DNA of 64,000 nt, taken from Rhodospirillaceae bacterium. GTDB lineage: Bacteria > Pseudomonadota > Gammaproteobacteria > Steroidobacterales > Rariloculaceae. Below are positions 51,520 through 61,029 of the stretch, in pieces. The DNA is taken from positions 1 through 64,000 of the forward strand of contig JAHEKF010000005.1 of NCBI GenBank assembly GCA_024638465.1, written 5' to 3'. Position numbers and translations under genes: made by a program. How positions within the stretch are numbered: the first letter of the stretch is position 1; each line of letters opens with the position of its first letter. The notes below the pieces were generated by a model. The model worked only from the letters and a program-made list of their open reading frames with translations. It was not told the origin of the DNA and searched no databases.

Positions 51520-53775
51520 ATGTCGAACACTAAACGGAGCAATTGTTTCAAACGCCTGTTTGCGGCAATCGGAATTTCCGCCGCGATCGCGGTGCCAGTT
51601 CATACTCAGGCTCAGCAGTCCGGCGCCAGCAGCCTGCTCGAAGAAGTCGTCGTCACGGCAAGACGGCGCGAAGAATCGCTGCAGGAAACGCCGATCGCGA
51701 TCACCGCCCTCACCGGCGACGGCATGGTGTCGATGGGGATCGAGAACTCCACGGATATGGCTAGATTCATCCCGAATATGAATGCCATGCAACTGGGTCT
51801 CGGCGGCGGCCTCGGCGACAACTACACCATCCGCGGCATCGGCACCGACCGCCTCTTCCCCGACAGCGAATCGGGCGTTGGAATCTACATCGATGATGTC
51901 TTCTTTCCGCGCGTCGCGGCTAACGTGGTCGACATCGTCGAACTCGAGCGCGTCGAGGTGCTTCGCGGTCCCCAGGGCACGCTGTTCGGTCGCAACTCGA
52001 TGGCCGGCACGATCCGTTACGTGACGAGGAAGCCGACCGGCGAACTCGGCGGCAATGTCCGGGCTACGACGGGCTCTTACAATCGCCTCGGCGTGATCGG
52101 CTCGGTCGATTTTCCGCTCTCCGATAACTGGGCCGGACTGGTTTCGTTCGGCTCGGATCGGCGCGACGGCTACATCGAGCATGAGCGCGGTCCCGGGACG
52201 AACGGCTCCAAAGACAACGCCACGCTTCGCGGCAAGCTGCGCTACGAGAGCGACAGACTGACCGTCGATCTCGGATACACGGACACGTCGGTGAGAAGCA
52301 ACGGCACGCCAATCGTCATCCTGAGCGTCTCGCAACCGACTGACTCTCGCGGTTACTTTCCGTTCGTAGGCGGCTACAACAACGCATTTCCGGGCAACCC
52401 CTGGGACGACACCTGGGCTTCGCAAGGACAGTATTCGATACCGGGTAACCAGAGCGAACCCGACTTCAACGTCATGGATCAGCAAGTCCTCGAGATGACG
52501 ATCAACTACGACATCTCCGACAGCCTCACGTTCCGGTCGATCACGGCCGCGACGGATCTCGAATACGAGTGGTCCATGGACATGGACGAGAGCGAGCTCC
52601 CGGTGTTCACGAACCGTTTCGCCGAGCGCAATGAAGTCTTCCAGCAGGAGTTCCAGCTTCTCGGCGAAGCCGACCGCTTCAACTGGCAGGCCGGCGTGTT
52701 CCTCTACAACGAACAACCGGACTACGACCAGTGGACGACTGCGACCGTTCAGGAAGGCGGCGCCCCGAGGTTAAGGCAACAGAATTACGAGACCGACGCC
52801 TACGCCGTCTTTGCGCAGGGCACCTATGCGATCAGCGACGCGCTGTCGCTGACTGCGGGCGTGAGGTACACCGACGAAGAGAAATCCATTTTCTCGATCG
52901 TCTCGATATCCGAGAGTCTCCCTGGTATGGGTCTACAACAAGGACTTAACGCGTCGAATACGGCCTCCTGGTCTGCGACCACACCGATGCTGAGCCTCGC
53001 GTATCAGGCGAACGATAACCTGATGCTCTACGGTTCGCTGTCAGAAGGCTTTAAGGGCGGCGGCCTTAACTTCAACATCAGGCCCGGCGGCGAGAATCTG
53101 GGAATCGTTCCGTTCGATCCTGAAGAAGCCACGAGTTTCGAAGTCGGCGCGAAGTGGAACTCCGATGACGGCAATATCATCGTCAACACCGCGCTGTTTT
53201 CGACGGAACTCACGGGCCAACAGCTCAATGGCACCATCTTGGGTCCGGGCGGTGGTTTCATCGGCATTCAGCTCAATGCCGGCGAGTCAAGCATGACAGG
53301 AGCCGAAGTCGAGTTCACGGGCAACGTGACCGACAACTTCCAGCTCCGCGCATCCGCCGCCATTTTCGATGGCGGGTTTGACAGTCTGGGCACCGCCGCG
53401 AGCGTGATCGGGCTGAACAGCAAGATGCCGAATGCGCCGGAAAGCTCCTACTCGCTCGGAGGATCTTACGAGACGGTGCTTGCCAACGGCGGCGGTTTGG
53501 GTTTCAACTTCGATTACGCCTGGCGCGACGATGTCCAGGCCAACAGAAACCCGAACAACGAGCTCACGCTGCCTGACCTCGGTATTCTGAACGCCAGCGT
53601 GGTCTACAACTTTCCTGGCGATCAGCTGAGCGTGACGCTGGGCGGGACCAATCTCACGGATGAGTACTACTTCACGGCGTTCCGGCGAAGAGATATCCAG
53701 GCGCCGTTCGGCTCGACCAACGGCAACGTCGGTCGTCCGCGGGAAGTCAGTCTCGCGGCCAGCTTCCGATTCTAG
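51520..53775 (+). CDS. TonB-dependent receptor
   Basis: A 751-residue outer-membrane receptor. ATG 51520 is chosen since AAAGGGG lies about 8 nt upstream; a further ATG nine codons back has no better site. The signal ends near TQA-QQ and the plug starts LEEVVVTARRREESLQ. RGPQGTLFGRNS and the YGSLSEGFKGGGLNFN barrel motif follow, and the last residue is Phe (SFRF). It is unlike the 27.5 kb receptor outside these shared parts. It likely feeds the amidohydrolases encoded just downstream. Confidence 0.93.
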   Translation: MSNTKRSNCFKRLFAAIGISAAIAVPVHTQAQQSGASSLLEEVVVTARRREESLQETPIAITALTGDGMVSMGIENSTDMARFIPNMNAMQLGLGGGLGDNYTIRGIGTDRLFPDSESGVGIYIDDVFFPRVAANVVDIVELERVEVLRGPQGTLFGRNSMAGTIRYVTRKPTGELGGNVRATTGSYNRLGVIGSVDFPLSDNWAGLVSFGSDRRDGYIEHERGPGTNGSKDNATLRGKLRYESDRLTVDLGYTDTSVRSNGTPIVILSVSQPTDSRGYFPFVGGYNNAFPGNPWDDTWASQGQYSIPGNQSEPDFNVMDQQVLEMTINYDISDSLTFRSITAATDLEYEWSMDMDESELPVFTNRFAERNEVFQQEFQLLGEADRFNWQAGVFLYNEQPDYDQWTTATVQEGGAPRLRQQNYETDAYAVFAQGTYAISDALSLTAGVRYTDEEKSIFSIVSISESLPGMGLQQGLNASNTASWSATTPMLSLAYQANDNLMLYGSLSEGFKGGGLNFNIRPGGENLGIVPFDPEEATSFEVGAKWNSDDGNIIVNTALFSTELTGQQLNGTILGPGGGFIGIQLNAGESSMTGAEVEFTGNVTDNFQLRASAAIFDGGFDSLGTAASVIGLNSKMPNAPESSYSLGGSYETVLANGGGLGFNFDYAWRDDVQANRNPNNELTLPDLGILNASVVYNFPGDQLSVTLGGTNLTDEYYFTAFRRRDIQAPFGSTNGNVGRPREVSLAASFRF

Positions 53776-53789
53776 GAATCCGGCAGGCA

Positions 53790-53831
53790 GCACCCGGGCA
53801 CGACAAGTCGTGTCCGGGTGCTTGTCCTTTT
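53790..53831 (+). terminator. Terminator after the second TonB receptor gene
   Basis: A 15-bp stem (GCACCCGGGCACGAC against GTCGTGTCCGGGTGC, one G-T pair) closes on AA and is followed by TTGTCCTTTTA. The stem is strong and the T-tract is interrupted by GTCC, so termination may be partial and let through transcription into the amidohydrolases. Confidence 0.7.
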
Positions 53832-53920
53832 AGTGGGCTTCGCCGAAGATGTTCGCTTAGTCAATCGCTCTACGGCAGGCGCATCCGCCTCCGCCTCAGA
53901 CCAACTATTCGGAGAAGATA

Positions 53921-55513
53921 GTGGCATTCAGAAAACTCTCACTCATTTCACTTGCCGCCCTGTCCCTCGCTGCCGCGGGCCAGAGTCTCGCTCAGGAACC
54001 GGGATTGTTGCTGACGAACGGCAACATCCTGACGCTCGACGATAACAACACGGTCGCTGACAGCGTGTTCGTGCGTTTGGGCAGAATCGAGGCAGTCGGC
54101 AACGATCTCGAAGCGCCCGAGGGTGCCGAAGTCATCGACCTCGAAGGGAAGACGATGATCCCCGGCCTCATGGACTCGCACGCGCATTTTCTGCGTCACG
54201 GCCAACGGCCGGGTTACGACGTCCGCGCCGTCGAGCAGGCACGCTCGATCGCGGATTTCCAGGCCGCGTTGTCCGCGAAAGCGGAAGAGGTTCCGGAAGG
54301 GGCGTTGGTAACGGTCGTCACGGGATGGAATCCGATTCAGCTAGAAGAGAACCGCATGCCGACGATGGCCGAACTGGATGAGGCGCTGCCGAACAATCCG
54401 GCCTACGTTCACTACGCGGCCTACGGCCCTGCCGTCACCAACACGAAGGGCAAGGAAATGTTCGAGGCGGCGCTTATACCTGTCGCCGAGGACGGCGTTT
54501 TCGAGGAGCGAGACGAAGCCGTTCAATCCTACTACCACCTCAGAGGTCAGCAGACGATCCCGCAGAAGGCGCGCGCCACAACAGATCTTATGGGCTATCT
54601 CAACAGTCTCGGTATGACGTCGGTGATCGACGGCGCCGGCACGCCGTTCGACGGTGCCCAGATCTACGAGTCGGAATACGACTACGATCCGATTCTCGCG
54701 GTCTGGCGCGCCGGCGACATGACGATGCGCGTTCGAATCATGTTCATGACCTGGGACGAAACGATCGGTGACGGCACCGGGCAGTCATTGTTCGAGCAGC
54801 GCGTACGAAACTCCTTCATGGGTTTCGGCGACGACATGTTGAGAATCTCAGGCTTTGGCGAGCATTCGACGCTTACAGCCACCAGCGACGCCATGTACAA
54901 CTCCGCCGCTATCGCCGCCCGTAGAGGCTGGACCATGCAGGAGCACTCCAACACGCGGGAGGACCATTATCATCAGGTCGAGGTCTACGAAGCTGCGAAC
55001 GAGATCGCGCCGATCGCCGATCTTCGCTGGCAGTTGACGCACGTTCACGAGATCGATCAGGAAGTTCTCGATCGCCTGATAGCGCTTGGCGCCGGCGTCA
55101 CTGTGCAGAATCAGAAATTCTTCGCGACAGAGAACGGCACGCCGCCATACCGCATGATTGTTGACAGCGGTATCCCCGTTGGCGGCGGAACCGACAGCAC
55201 CGTGCGCCACCCGATCAATCCCTGGTTCTCGATCTACTTCATGGTTACGGGCAAAAACGTGCTTGGTGATGCGATCAATGCCGATCAGGCCATCACGCGT
55301 CTCGAGGCACTGAAGCTCTATACGATAGGCAGCGCCTGGTTTTCCCATGACGATGACGATATCGGCACCATCGAAACCGGAAAATTCGCGGATTTCGCGG
55401 TGCTCAGCGATAACCCGCTGACGGTCACTGAAGACGAACTGTTGAACATGACGTCGGATCTTACGATCGTCGGCGGAAACGTCGTTCATGCGAATCCCGA
55501 TTTCTATCGATAA
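53921..55513 (+). CDS. Secreted amidohydrolase, first of a tandem pair
   Basis: A 530-residue metal-dependent hydrolase of the YtcJ/amidohydrolase-3 type. GTG 53921 has GGAGA 5 nt upstream and opens a Sec signal ending SLA-QEP. HxH is in MDSHAHFLRHG, later landmarks are MQEHSNTRED, THVHEID and GGGTDSTVRH. It is clearly a tandem duplicate of the next gene, sharing LLLTNGNI, APEGAEVIDL, ALPNNPAYVHY and IGSAWFSHD. It likely cleaves amide or cyclic ureide bonds in the periplasm. Confidence 0.9.
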   Translation: MAFRKLSLISLAALSLAAAGQSLAQEPGLLLTNGNILTLDDNNTVADSVFVRLGRIEAVGNDLEAPEGAEVIDLEGKTMIPGLMDSHAHFLRHGQRPGYDVRAVEQARSIADFQAALSAKAEEVPEGALVTVVTGWNPIQLEENRMPTMAELDEALPNNPAYVHYAAYGPAVTNTKGKEMFEAALIPVAEDGVFEERDEAVQSYYHLRGQQTIPQKARATTDLMGYLNSLGMTSVIDGAGTPFDGAQIYESEYDYDPILAVWRAGDMTMRVRIMFMTWDETIGDGTGQSLFEQRVRNSFMGFGDDMLRISGFGEHSTLTATSDAMYNSAAIAARRGWTMQEHSNTREDHYHQVEVYEAANEIAPIADLRWQLTHVHEIDQEVLDRLIALGAGVTVQNQKFFATENGTPPYRMIVDSGIPVGGGTDSTVRHPINPWFSIYFMVTGKNVLGDAINADQAITRLEALKLYTIGSAWFSHDDDDIGTIETGKFADFAVLSDNPLTVTEDELLNMTSDLTIVGGNVVHANPDFYR

Positions 55514-55628
55514 TAGCTGTCTTCGATACAGGACCTGGCGCTCGCCGAGTGGAGCCGCGCAGTGTGTAGCAGCTTCTGCGAGTGCCGGTCAGGCATCGCC
55601 GTCAACGTCCTAACGAGGGGAGCGAACA

Positions 55629-57227
55629 GTGATTTCGATCAGGTACACCACGTTATTGTTTGTCGCGATGCTCGGGCTGAGCGTCGCGGGACTTAGCGTC
55701 GCGCAGGACGCAGGGCTGCTCCTGACCAACGGCAATATCATCACGCTAGACGAAGACAACCCGGTCGTCGACAGCGTTTTCGTGCGGCTGGGTCGAATCG
55801 CTGACGTCGGCGACGGCCTGGAGGCGCCCGAGGGCGCGGAGGTAATCGACCTGCAGGGCCGGACGATGATTCCGGGTCTGATTGATTCTCATCTGCATTT
55901 CATACGGGCGGCGCAGCGGCCGGGGTACGACATGCGGGAAGTAGAAGCCGCGCGCTCCATCGCCGAGTTTCAGTCGGCACTGCGAACGAAGGCCACCGAG
56001 ATTCCGCCCGGCGAGCTCATCACGGTCATTACGGGCTGGGGCCCGATTCAGTTTGCCGAGAACCGGCTGCCGACGGCGGCCGAGTTGAACGAAGCACTGC
56101 CGAACAATCCCGCCTACGTTCATTACCGCGCTTACGGCCCCGCCGTGACGAACGATCTCGGTGCCGCGATGTTCGAATCGGGCGGCCTCGAGGTAGGCAG
56201 CGACAACGTGTTCGCCGAGGGCGAGGAGGCCGTCGACGCCTACTACTTTCTTCGCGAGCGGCAAACGCTCCCGCAGAAGGCCCGCAGCACCGAGCTGCTG
56301 ATGGCTTATCTGAACAGCCTTGGTTTGACTTCCATCATCGACACCGCCGGCCGCCAGTACCGCGGCGCACAGATCCTCCTGCCGGCGTACGACTACGATC
56401 CGATAATGGACGTCTGGAGGCGCGACGCCATGACGCTCAGGGTCCGGCTGCAGTTCATGAGCTGGGATACGGATGTCGGCGACGGCAGCGGCAGTTCCGA
56501 ACTGGAGGAGCGGTTGCGCAACTCGTTTATGGGCTTCGGCGACGACATGTTGCGCATCGCCGGCGTCGGCGAGCATACCGTGCTCGAGTCGACGACCGAG
56601 CAGTTTTATATCGCGACGGCCCTGGCGGCCCGGCGAGGCTGGCTGCTGCAGGAGCATTCCAATACCCAGGCCCAGAACGACTACCATATCGACGCGTTCG
56701 AGGCGGCCAACGAAATCGCGCCCATCGCCGATCTGCACTGGTCGCTGACGCACGTGAACGACATCCAGACCGATGCGCTCGAGCGGCTCAAGGCGCTCGG
56801 GGTGGGCGTCACGGTTCAGAACTCGGGCTTTTTCGAGACCGAGTCGCACGGCCCTCCTTTCCGGCGTATCGTCGAGAGCGGCATTAACGTCGGCGGCGGA
56901 TCGGACGCCACGGTCAGCCATGGCATGAATCCTTGGTACTCGCTTTATTTTATGACCACAGGAAAGAACGTGCGCGGCGATCCGATCGATGCGGATCAAG
57001 CTATCTCGCGACTCGATGCGCTGAGGCTCTACACCATTGGCAGCGCATGGTTCTCACACGACGAGAATGATCTCGGTACGATAGAAGTCGGGAAGCGTGC
57101 CGACTTTGCCGTGCTGAGCGCCGACTATCTGACGGTTCCCGAGGATGAAATTCTCGACATCCATTCCATCCTGACTGTTCTGGGTGGCAAGGTTGTTCAC
57201 TCGGTGCCGGAGTTCTATTCGCATTGA
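55629..57227 (+). CDS. Secreted amidohydrolase, second of a tandem pair
   Basis: A 532-residue paralogue of the preceding protein. GTG 55629 has GAGGGG about 8 nt upstream and starts a Sec signal ending SVA-QDA. The metal motif is IDSHLHFIRAAQRPGYD, with later LQEHSNTQ, THVNDIQ and GGGSDATVSH. Compared with its twin, the acidic DTDVGDGSGS loop and several active-site flank residues differ, so substrate preference may have diverged. A third relative is at 2.9-4.6 kb. The DUF6152 gene follows after 15 bp. Confidence 0.9.
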   Translation: MISIRYTTLLFVAMLGLSVAGLSVAQDAGLLLTNGNIITLDEDNPVVDSVFVRLGRIADVGDGLEAPEGAEVIDLQGRTMIPGLIDSHLHFIRAAQRPGYDMREVEAARSIAEFQSALRTKATEIPPGELITVITGWGPIQFAENRLPTAAELNEALPNNPAYVHYRAYGPAVTNDLGAAMFESGGLEVGSDNVFAEGEEAVDAYYFLRERQTLPQKARSTELLMAYLNSLGLTSIIDTAGRQYRGAQILLPAYDYDPIMDVWRRDAMTLRVRLQFMSWDTDVGDGSGSSELEERLRNSFMGFGDDMLRIAGVGEHTVLESTTEQFYIATALAARRGWLLQEHSNTQAQNDYHIDAFEAANEIAPIADLHWSLTHVNDIQTDALERLKALGVGVTVQNSGFFETESHGPPFRRIVESGINVGGGSDATVSHGMNPWYSLYFMTTGKNVRGDPIDADQAISRLDALRLYTIGSAWFSHDENDLGTIEVGKRADFAVLSADYLTVPEDEILDIHSILTVLGGKVVHSVPEFYSH

Positions 57228-57242
57228 CTTAGGGTGACATCC

Positions 57243-58259
57243 ATGCAATCACGACTAACAGTGGTTTTGGTCCTGACCCTGACAGGCGCGCCCACCGCCG
57301 CACATCACAGCTTTGTCGCGTTCGACGAGGGACGGGAAGCCTTCGTTCGCGGCGTAGTGACCGGTTACGAGTTTCGTAATCCGCACACCTATATCTTCAT
57401 GGATGTCGCGACGCCCGGAGGGCAGCCAGAGACTTGGAGAATAGAGGGCGAAACCAGAAACGACCTCTATCGGAACGGCTGGCGTGAAGATTCATTGCAG
57501 ATCGGTGAGGCCATCACGGTCACGATCAATCCTCCAGTCGACTCGGCGCGGCGTTACGGCCGTTTGTTGAGTCTCGAGAAAGCGGATGGAACGGCCCTGG
57601 CCATTCCCAATGATGATGATGAAAGAGGGCGAGACAACATCGTTCCGGCTTCCTCAATGGACGGCGTTTGGCTGGCGATCCAGACATTCCGGGATTTCAA
57701 TGGTCTCGTTGAAGCAGTCGTCAACGATAAAGCCAGGCAAGAAGCTCAAGCGCTGCGAGCGGCAGGCGCCATGCCGCCGAACACGCGATGCATCGATATG
57801 TCGATACCGCAGCGTTTGGGGCGAGCCCATGTCTACGAGATCGAGACCGTATCAGATGATTTGATCCTGATTCACGGTGAGGACGACGCAGAACCGCGAA
57901 GGATTTATCTGGACGGTCGCAGTCATCCTGATGACATACCGAACGATCAGAGATCCTACACAGGCCACTCGATTGGCCATTGGGAAGACGACACGCTGGT
58001 CATCGACACGATGCATTTCCCGGAGCAGGAAAACGGTCATGCCGTGTATCCGTCCGGACAGGAAAAGCATCTGGTAGAGCGCTTTACGCTGAACGAAGAC
58101 AAGACGCATATCGTGATCGACTTTACCGTCGAGGATCCGGAGTACCTGAACGCTCCGATCAGCCACACTTTTCAGTGGCAGCATTCGCCGCATGTAGTGC
58201 GACTGCCCCACAGTTGCGATGTCGAATCCGCACTGGGCTATGTCACGGAAGATGAGTAA
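57243..58259 (+). CDS. Secreted DUF6152 protein, divergent long form
   Basis: A 338-residue protein. ATG 57243 is preceded by AGGG at 8 nt; an in-frame GTG three codons earlier is possible. A 20-residue Sec signal ends TAA, giving mature His21-His22, and NPH is at 46-48. The second domain has GHSIGHWEDDTLVIDT and RLPHSCDVE, similar in plan to the flanking DUF6152 proteins but low in identity. It lies between the tandem amidohydrolases and a second DUF6152 gene, 15 and 19 bp away, in one operon. Confidence 0.78.
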   Translation: MQSRLTVVLVLTLTGAPTAAHHSFVAFDEGREAFVRGVVTGYEFRNPHTYIFMDVATPGGQPETWRIEGETRNDLYRNGWREDSLQIGEAITVTINPPVDSARRYGRLLSLEKADGTALAIPNDDDERGRDNIVPASSMDGVWLAIQTFRDFNGLVEAVVNDKARQEAQALRAAGAMPPNTRCIDMSIPQRLGRAHVYEIETVSDDLILIHGEDDAEPRRIYLDGRSHPDDIPNDQRSYTGHSIGHWEDDTLVIDTMHFPEQENGHAVYPSGQEKHLVERFTLNEDKTHIVIDFTVEDPEYLNAPISHTFQWQHSPHVVRLPHSCDVESALGYVTEDE

Positions 58260-58278
58260 TTCGGAGAGGACAAACAGG

Positions 58279-59334
58279 ATGCCGATCCGAAGAATTTCCG
58301 GTCAGCTGGTTTCCTTGATCCTGGCGACTTTGCCCGTCGTGGCGATCGCGCACCATTCGCTTCTTGGATATGACACGAATGAGCTCATAGAAGTCGAGGG
58401 TGATGTCACCGATATCTTCTGGATGAATCCGCACATTCGAATCACGTTGAGCACAGCCTCAGAGACGGGTCAGGAAGAGATCTGGACCGTCGAAGGCCTC
58501 TCGGTCAACACGATGGAACGTCTGGGCGTCAGTCCCGAAACCGTGCATGTCGGTGATTTCATCGCGATCGTGGGTCATCCATCGACGCGTCTTGAGAACA
58601 CCGTAGACCCTGTCCGGGTCACATTGGCATCAGGCGATGCGCTGATTCTCGATCCGGAATCCGCTAGTGCGTTCGGATTGACCGGCTCGGATCCGGCTTC
58701 GAGTGCGACGGCAAACAATGAAGCGGTCGAAGCGGCCATTCGCGATGCGAACGGAATCTTCCGCGTCTGGACCAATCGCGGCAGTCACTGGTCACAGGAT
58801 TCCCGGGAGTGGGGCATCAAGGTCCATCCGCTGCGAGAGGAAGCGCGGCTCGCGCAGGAATCATGGGTCCAGGCGAGAGACGATGTCGCACTGAGTTGCA
58901 CGCCTGCCGGAATGCCTGAAGCGATCATGATGCCGTTTCCTATCGAGTTCATGGAACAGGATGGCGATATGCTTCTACGAATCGAGGAATGGGACAACGT
59001 TCGAACGATTCATATGGGAGGCGCCGCCGATCCCGAGAGCCAGCCGCCGAGTCATCTGGGATATTCGGTTGGCAGGTGGGACGGGAATACCCTGATCGTC
59101 GAAACCAGCCGGATCAACTATCCGTTTTTTGACGATCGCGGTACGCCCATGAGCGAGGCTGTGGAGATTGTCGAGCGTTTTACGCTAAGCGAAGACGAGA
59201 CGAATCTCGACTGGACCGCGATTGTGACCGATCCCCTGACTTTCACCGAGCCCGTCGCGATGCCGGAAATGCACTGGGAGTGGATTCCCGGCCAAGAGCT
59301 GAAAGACTATAACTGCACCGTTGCGGACGACTAG
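58279..59334 (+). CDS. Secreted DUF6152 protein, paralogue of the 50.1 kb gene
   Basis: A 351-residue protein starting at ATG 58279 after GGAGAGGA. A 24-residue Sec signal ends AIA, so the mature chain starts His25-His26; NPH is at 50-52. RDANGIFRVWTNRG and GYSVGRWDGNTLIVET match the 50.1 kb protein closely, so the two arose by duplication around the receptor/amidohydrolase block. Its stop TAG shares CTAG with the convergent APH-AAA gene. Confidence 0.8.
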   Translation: MPIRRISGQLVSLILATLPVVAIAHHSLLGYDTNELIEVEGDVTDIFWMNPHIRITLSTASETGQEEIWTVEGLSVNTMERLGVSPETVHVGDFIAIVGHPSTRLENTVDPVRVTLASGDALILDPESASAFGLTGSDPASSATANNEAVEAAIRDANGIFRVWTNRGSHWSQDSREWGIKVHPLREEARLAQESWVQARDDVALSCTPAGMPEAIMMPFPIEFMEQDGDMLLRIEEWDNVRTIHMGGAADPESQPPSHLGYSVGRWDGNTLIVETSRINYPFFDDRGTPMSEAVEIVERFTLSEDETNLDWTAIVTDPLTFTEPVAMPEMHWEWIPGQELKDYNCTVADD

Positions 59335-60878
59335 CCGTCCGCAATTCGTCCGCGAACGTCTGCCGCGAGTGCATCGAAATCGATGTCCCGCTCCGTATCG
59401 ATTCTTACGGTCTCAGTGAGTTCGTCCTGGCCGAGCGGTTCCTGAGTCCCGAGCTGGAAATCGAGTACATCCACATTAGCCTCCGAGGCGTCGGCGTTCT
59501 GAGCCAGGCGCGCCTTGATCCGGCGACGCAGATGCGTCTCCGGTGCCTCGCAGTCCAACAGGACGAATGCGGCGTCCGTTTCTCGAGCCAGCTGCCGAAA
59601 GGCATCGCGGTCGGCTCGTCGCAGGAAAGTCGCATCGACGATCACGTCTAGGTCCGTCTCCAGGGTGCTCGCGGCGCAGCTTCGGAGTCTCGCATAAGTC
59701 GCCTGGCTCGAATCCGCGACATAGAGTCCGCCACCGACGGCCGAGCCGGTTTTTGCATCCGCGGCGAGTCCATGCAGGCGTTTGCGCTCGAGATCCGAGC
59801 GGCAGCGGATCGCCGGAAGCCGCGAGATCAGTTCGTTCGTTATGCTCGTTTTGCCGCTTCCGGACAGGCCGTGCGTGATTGCGAGCAGCGGCTGTCTATT
59901 ACGACTCGACTCACGCGCATAGCGGAAGTACCGGTCGGCGATCTCGGATATGCCGTCCTTTTCGTCGGGATGCTGCGTTAGCTTGATCTCGGCGACCTTG
60001 GCTCTGACGAGCGCGCGATGTACGAGGTAAAGCCTGAATACCGGAAGACCCGTATAGTCTCCGCCGACCTCCAGATATCGGTTCAGGAACTCGTAGGCAA
60101 GGCCCGTCTCGCCGCGAGCGTCTAAATCCATGAAGAGAAAAGCGACTTCGTCCAGGATGTCGATACACCGGAATGCGGGCTCGAACTCGAGCGCGTCGAA
60201 CGCAACGATCCGGTCCTTCCAATAGGCCAGATTCTCCAGATGCAGATCTCCGTGGCATTCTCGTACTGCACCGCTAGCGTGTCGCTCGGCCAGCGCTTGT
60301 TTCAGCTCCTCGCATCTTTGCGTCAACCAGGCGCGCAACGCGGCGATATCTTCGCCGTGCGCAGGACTGTCGAGTACCTGCCGGGTCTCGTCGATGTTGG
60401 TCATGACGACGTCGACAATCGCTTCGGCGCTGCCGTACTCGTATATCGCCGCCAGCGAGCCGTGGAAATTGGCGATTGATTCCGCGAGCCGAATAATGTC
60501 CGCAGCGGGAATACGGGTAGCCGCGAGCCGCTCATCGAGTCTCGCGCCGTCCGCGAACTGCCTGAGCTTCACGGCGTAGTCGAACGCAGGCTCAACGCCG
60601 AGAACGGGCTTGTCCGCCGAGCCACCGATGGGTACGACGTCGACGTACAGCTCGGGTGCGAGCCGCCGGTTGAGCCGCAGTTCCTTCTCGCAAAACGCAC
60701 GGCGTCTCTCCAGCGTGGAGAAATCGACGAACGGTAGCTTGACCGGTTTTTTGAGCTTGTAGACGTACTCCCCCGTCAGAAAAACCCACGAAATGTGTGT
60801 TTCGATGAGCCGAACCGACTCGACAGGGTGGTCATAGAACGCCGCGTCGCGGAACGCCCGGATCAGCGCATTTTCCAT
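59331..60878 (-). CDS. APH-like kinase / AAA ATPase fusion protein
   Basis: A 515-residue protein. The N-terminal half is a kinase-like fold of the aminoglycoside phosphotransferase type, with the Brenner motif HGDLHLENL (209-217) and later FDALEFEP as metal-binding Asp. The C-terminal half (from about 330) is a P-loop ATPase of the AAA_33/zeta-like type with GLSGSGKTS (337-345) and DATFLRRADRD. The same fusion is widespread and annotated as bifunctional, but its substrate is unknown; drug resistance should not be assumed. Its stop overlaps the DUF6152 gene stop. Confidence 0.85.
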   Translation of the reverse strand: MENALIRAFRDAAFYDHPVESVRLIETHISWVFLTGEYVYKLKKPVKLPFVDFSTLERRRAFCEKELRLNRRLAPELYVDVVPIGGSADKPVLGVEPAFDYAVKLRQFADGARLDERLAATRIPAADIIRLAESIANFHGSLAAIYEYGSAEAIVDVVMTNIDETRQVLDSPAHGEDIAALRAWLTQRCEELKQALAERHASGAVRECHGDLHLENLAYWKDRIVAFDALEFEPAFRCIDILDEVAFLFMDLDARGETGLAYEFLNRYLEVGGDYTGLPVFRLYLVHRALVRAKVAEIKLTQHPDEKDGISEIADRYFRYARESSRNRQPLLAITHGLSGSGKTSITNELISRLPAIRCRSDLERKRLHGLAADAKTGSAVGGGLYVADSSQATYARLRSCAASTLETDLDVIVDATFLRRADRDAFRQLARETDAAFVLLDCEAPETHLRRRIKARLAQNADASEANVDVLDFQLGTQEPLGQDELTETVRIDTERDIDFDALAADVRGRIADG

Positions 60879-61029
60879 GCGCCAAGACTACACGACGCAA
60901 GGAATCCGATATTCAGGGAAAACCGTTACAAGAATCCCGGGAAACGGAAATTTAGCGGCCCAGTCGAGGCTCAGGTCTTCGAATTCGGGTCAGGGGAATG
61001 GGCGCGCGCACCGGATCGACAGCCGCCGA

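Noticed and set aside
51415-52716. Open frame of about 430 codons on the minus strand opposite the TonB receptor gene
   Set aside because: The opposite strand encodes an unmistakable receptor. The antisense frame has no family features or usable start site.
55746-56999. Open frame of about 417 codons on the minus strand opposite the second amidohydrolase
   Set aside because: Antisense shadow of a clear amidohydrolase, with Arg/His-rich low-information sequence.
59331-60878. Aminoglycoside resistance kinase
   Set aside because: Only the kinase fold is shared. The fusion to an AAA ATPase is a widespread chromosomal family of unknown function.
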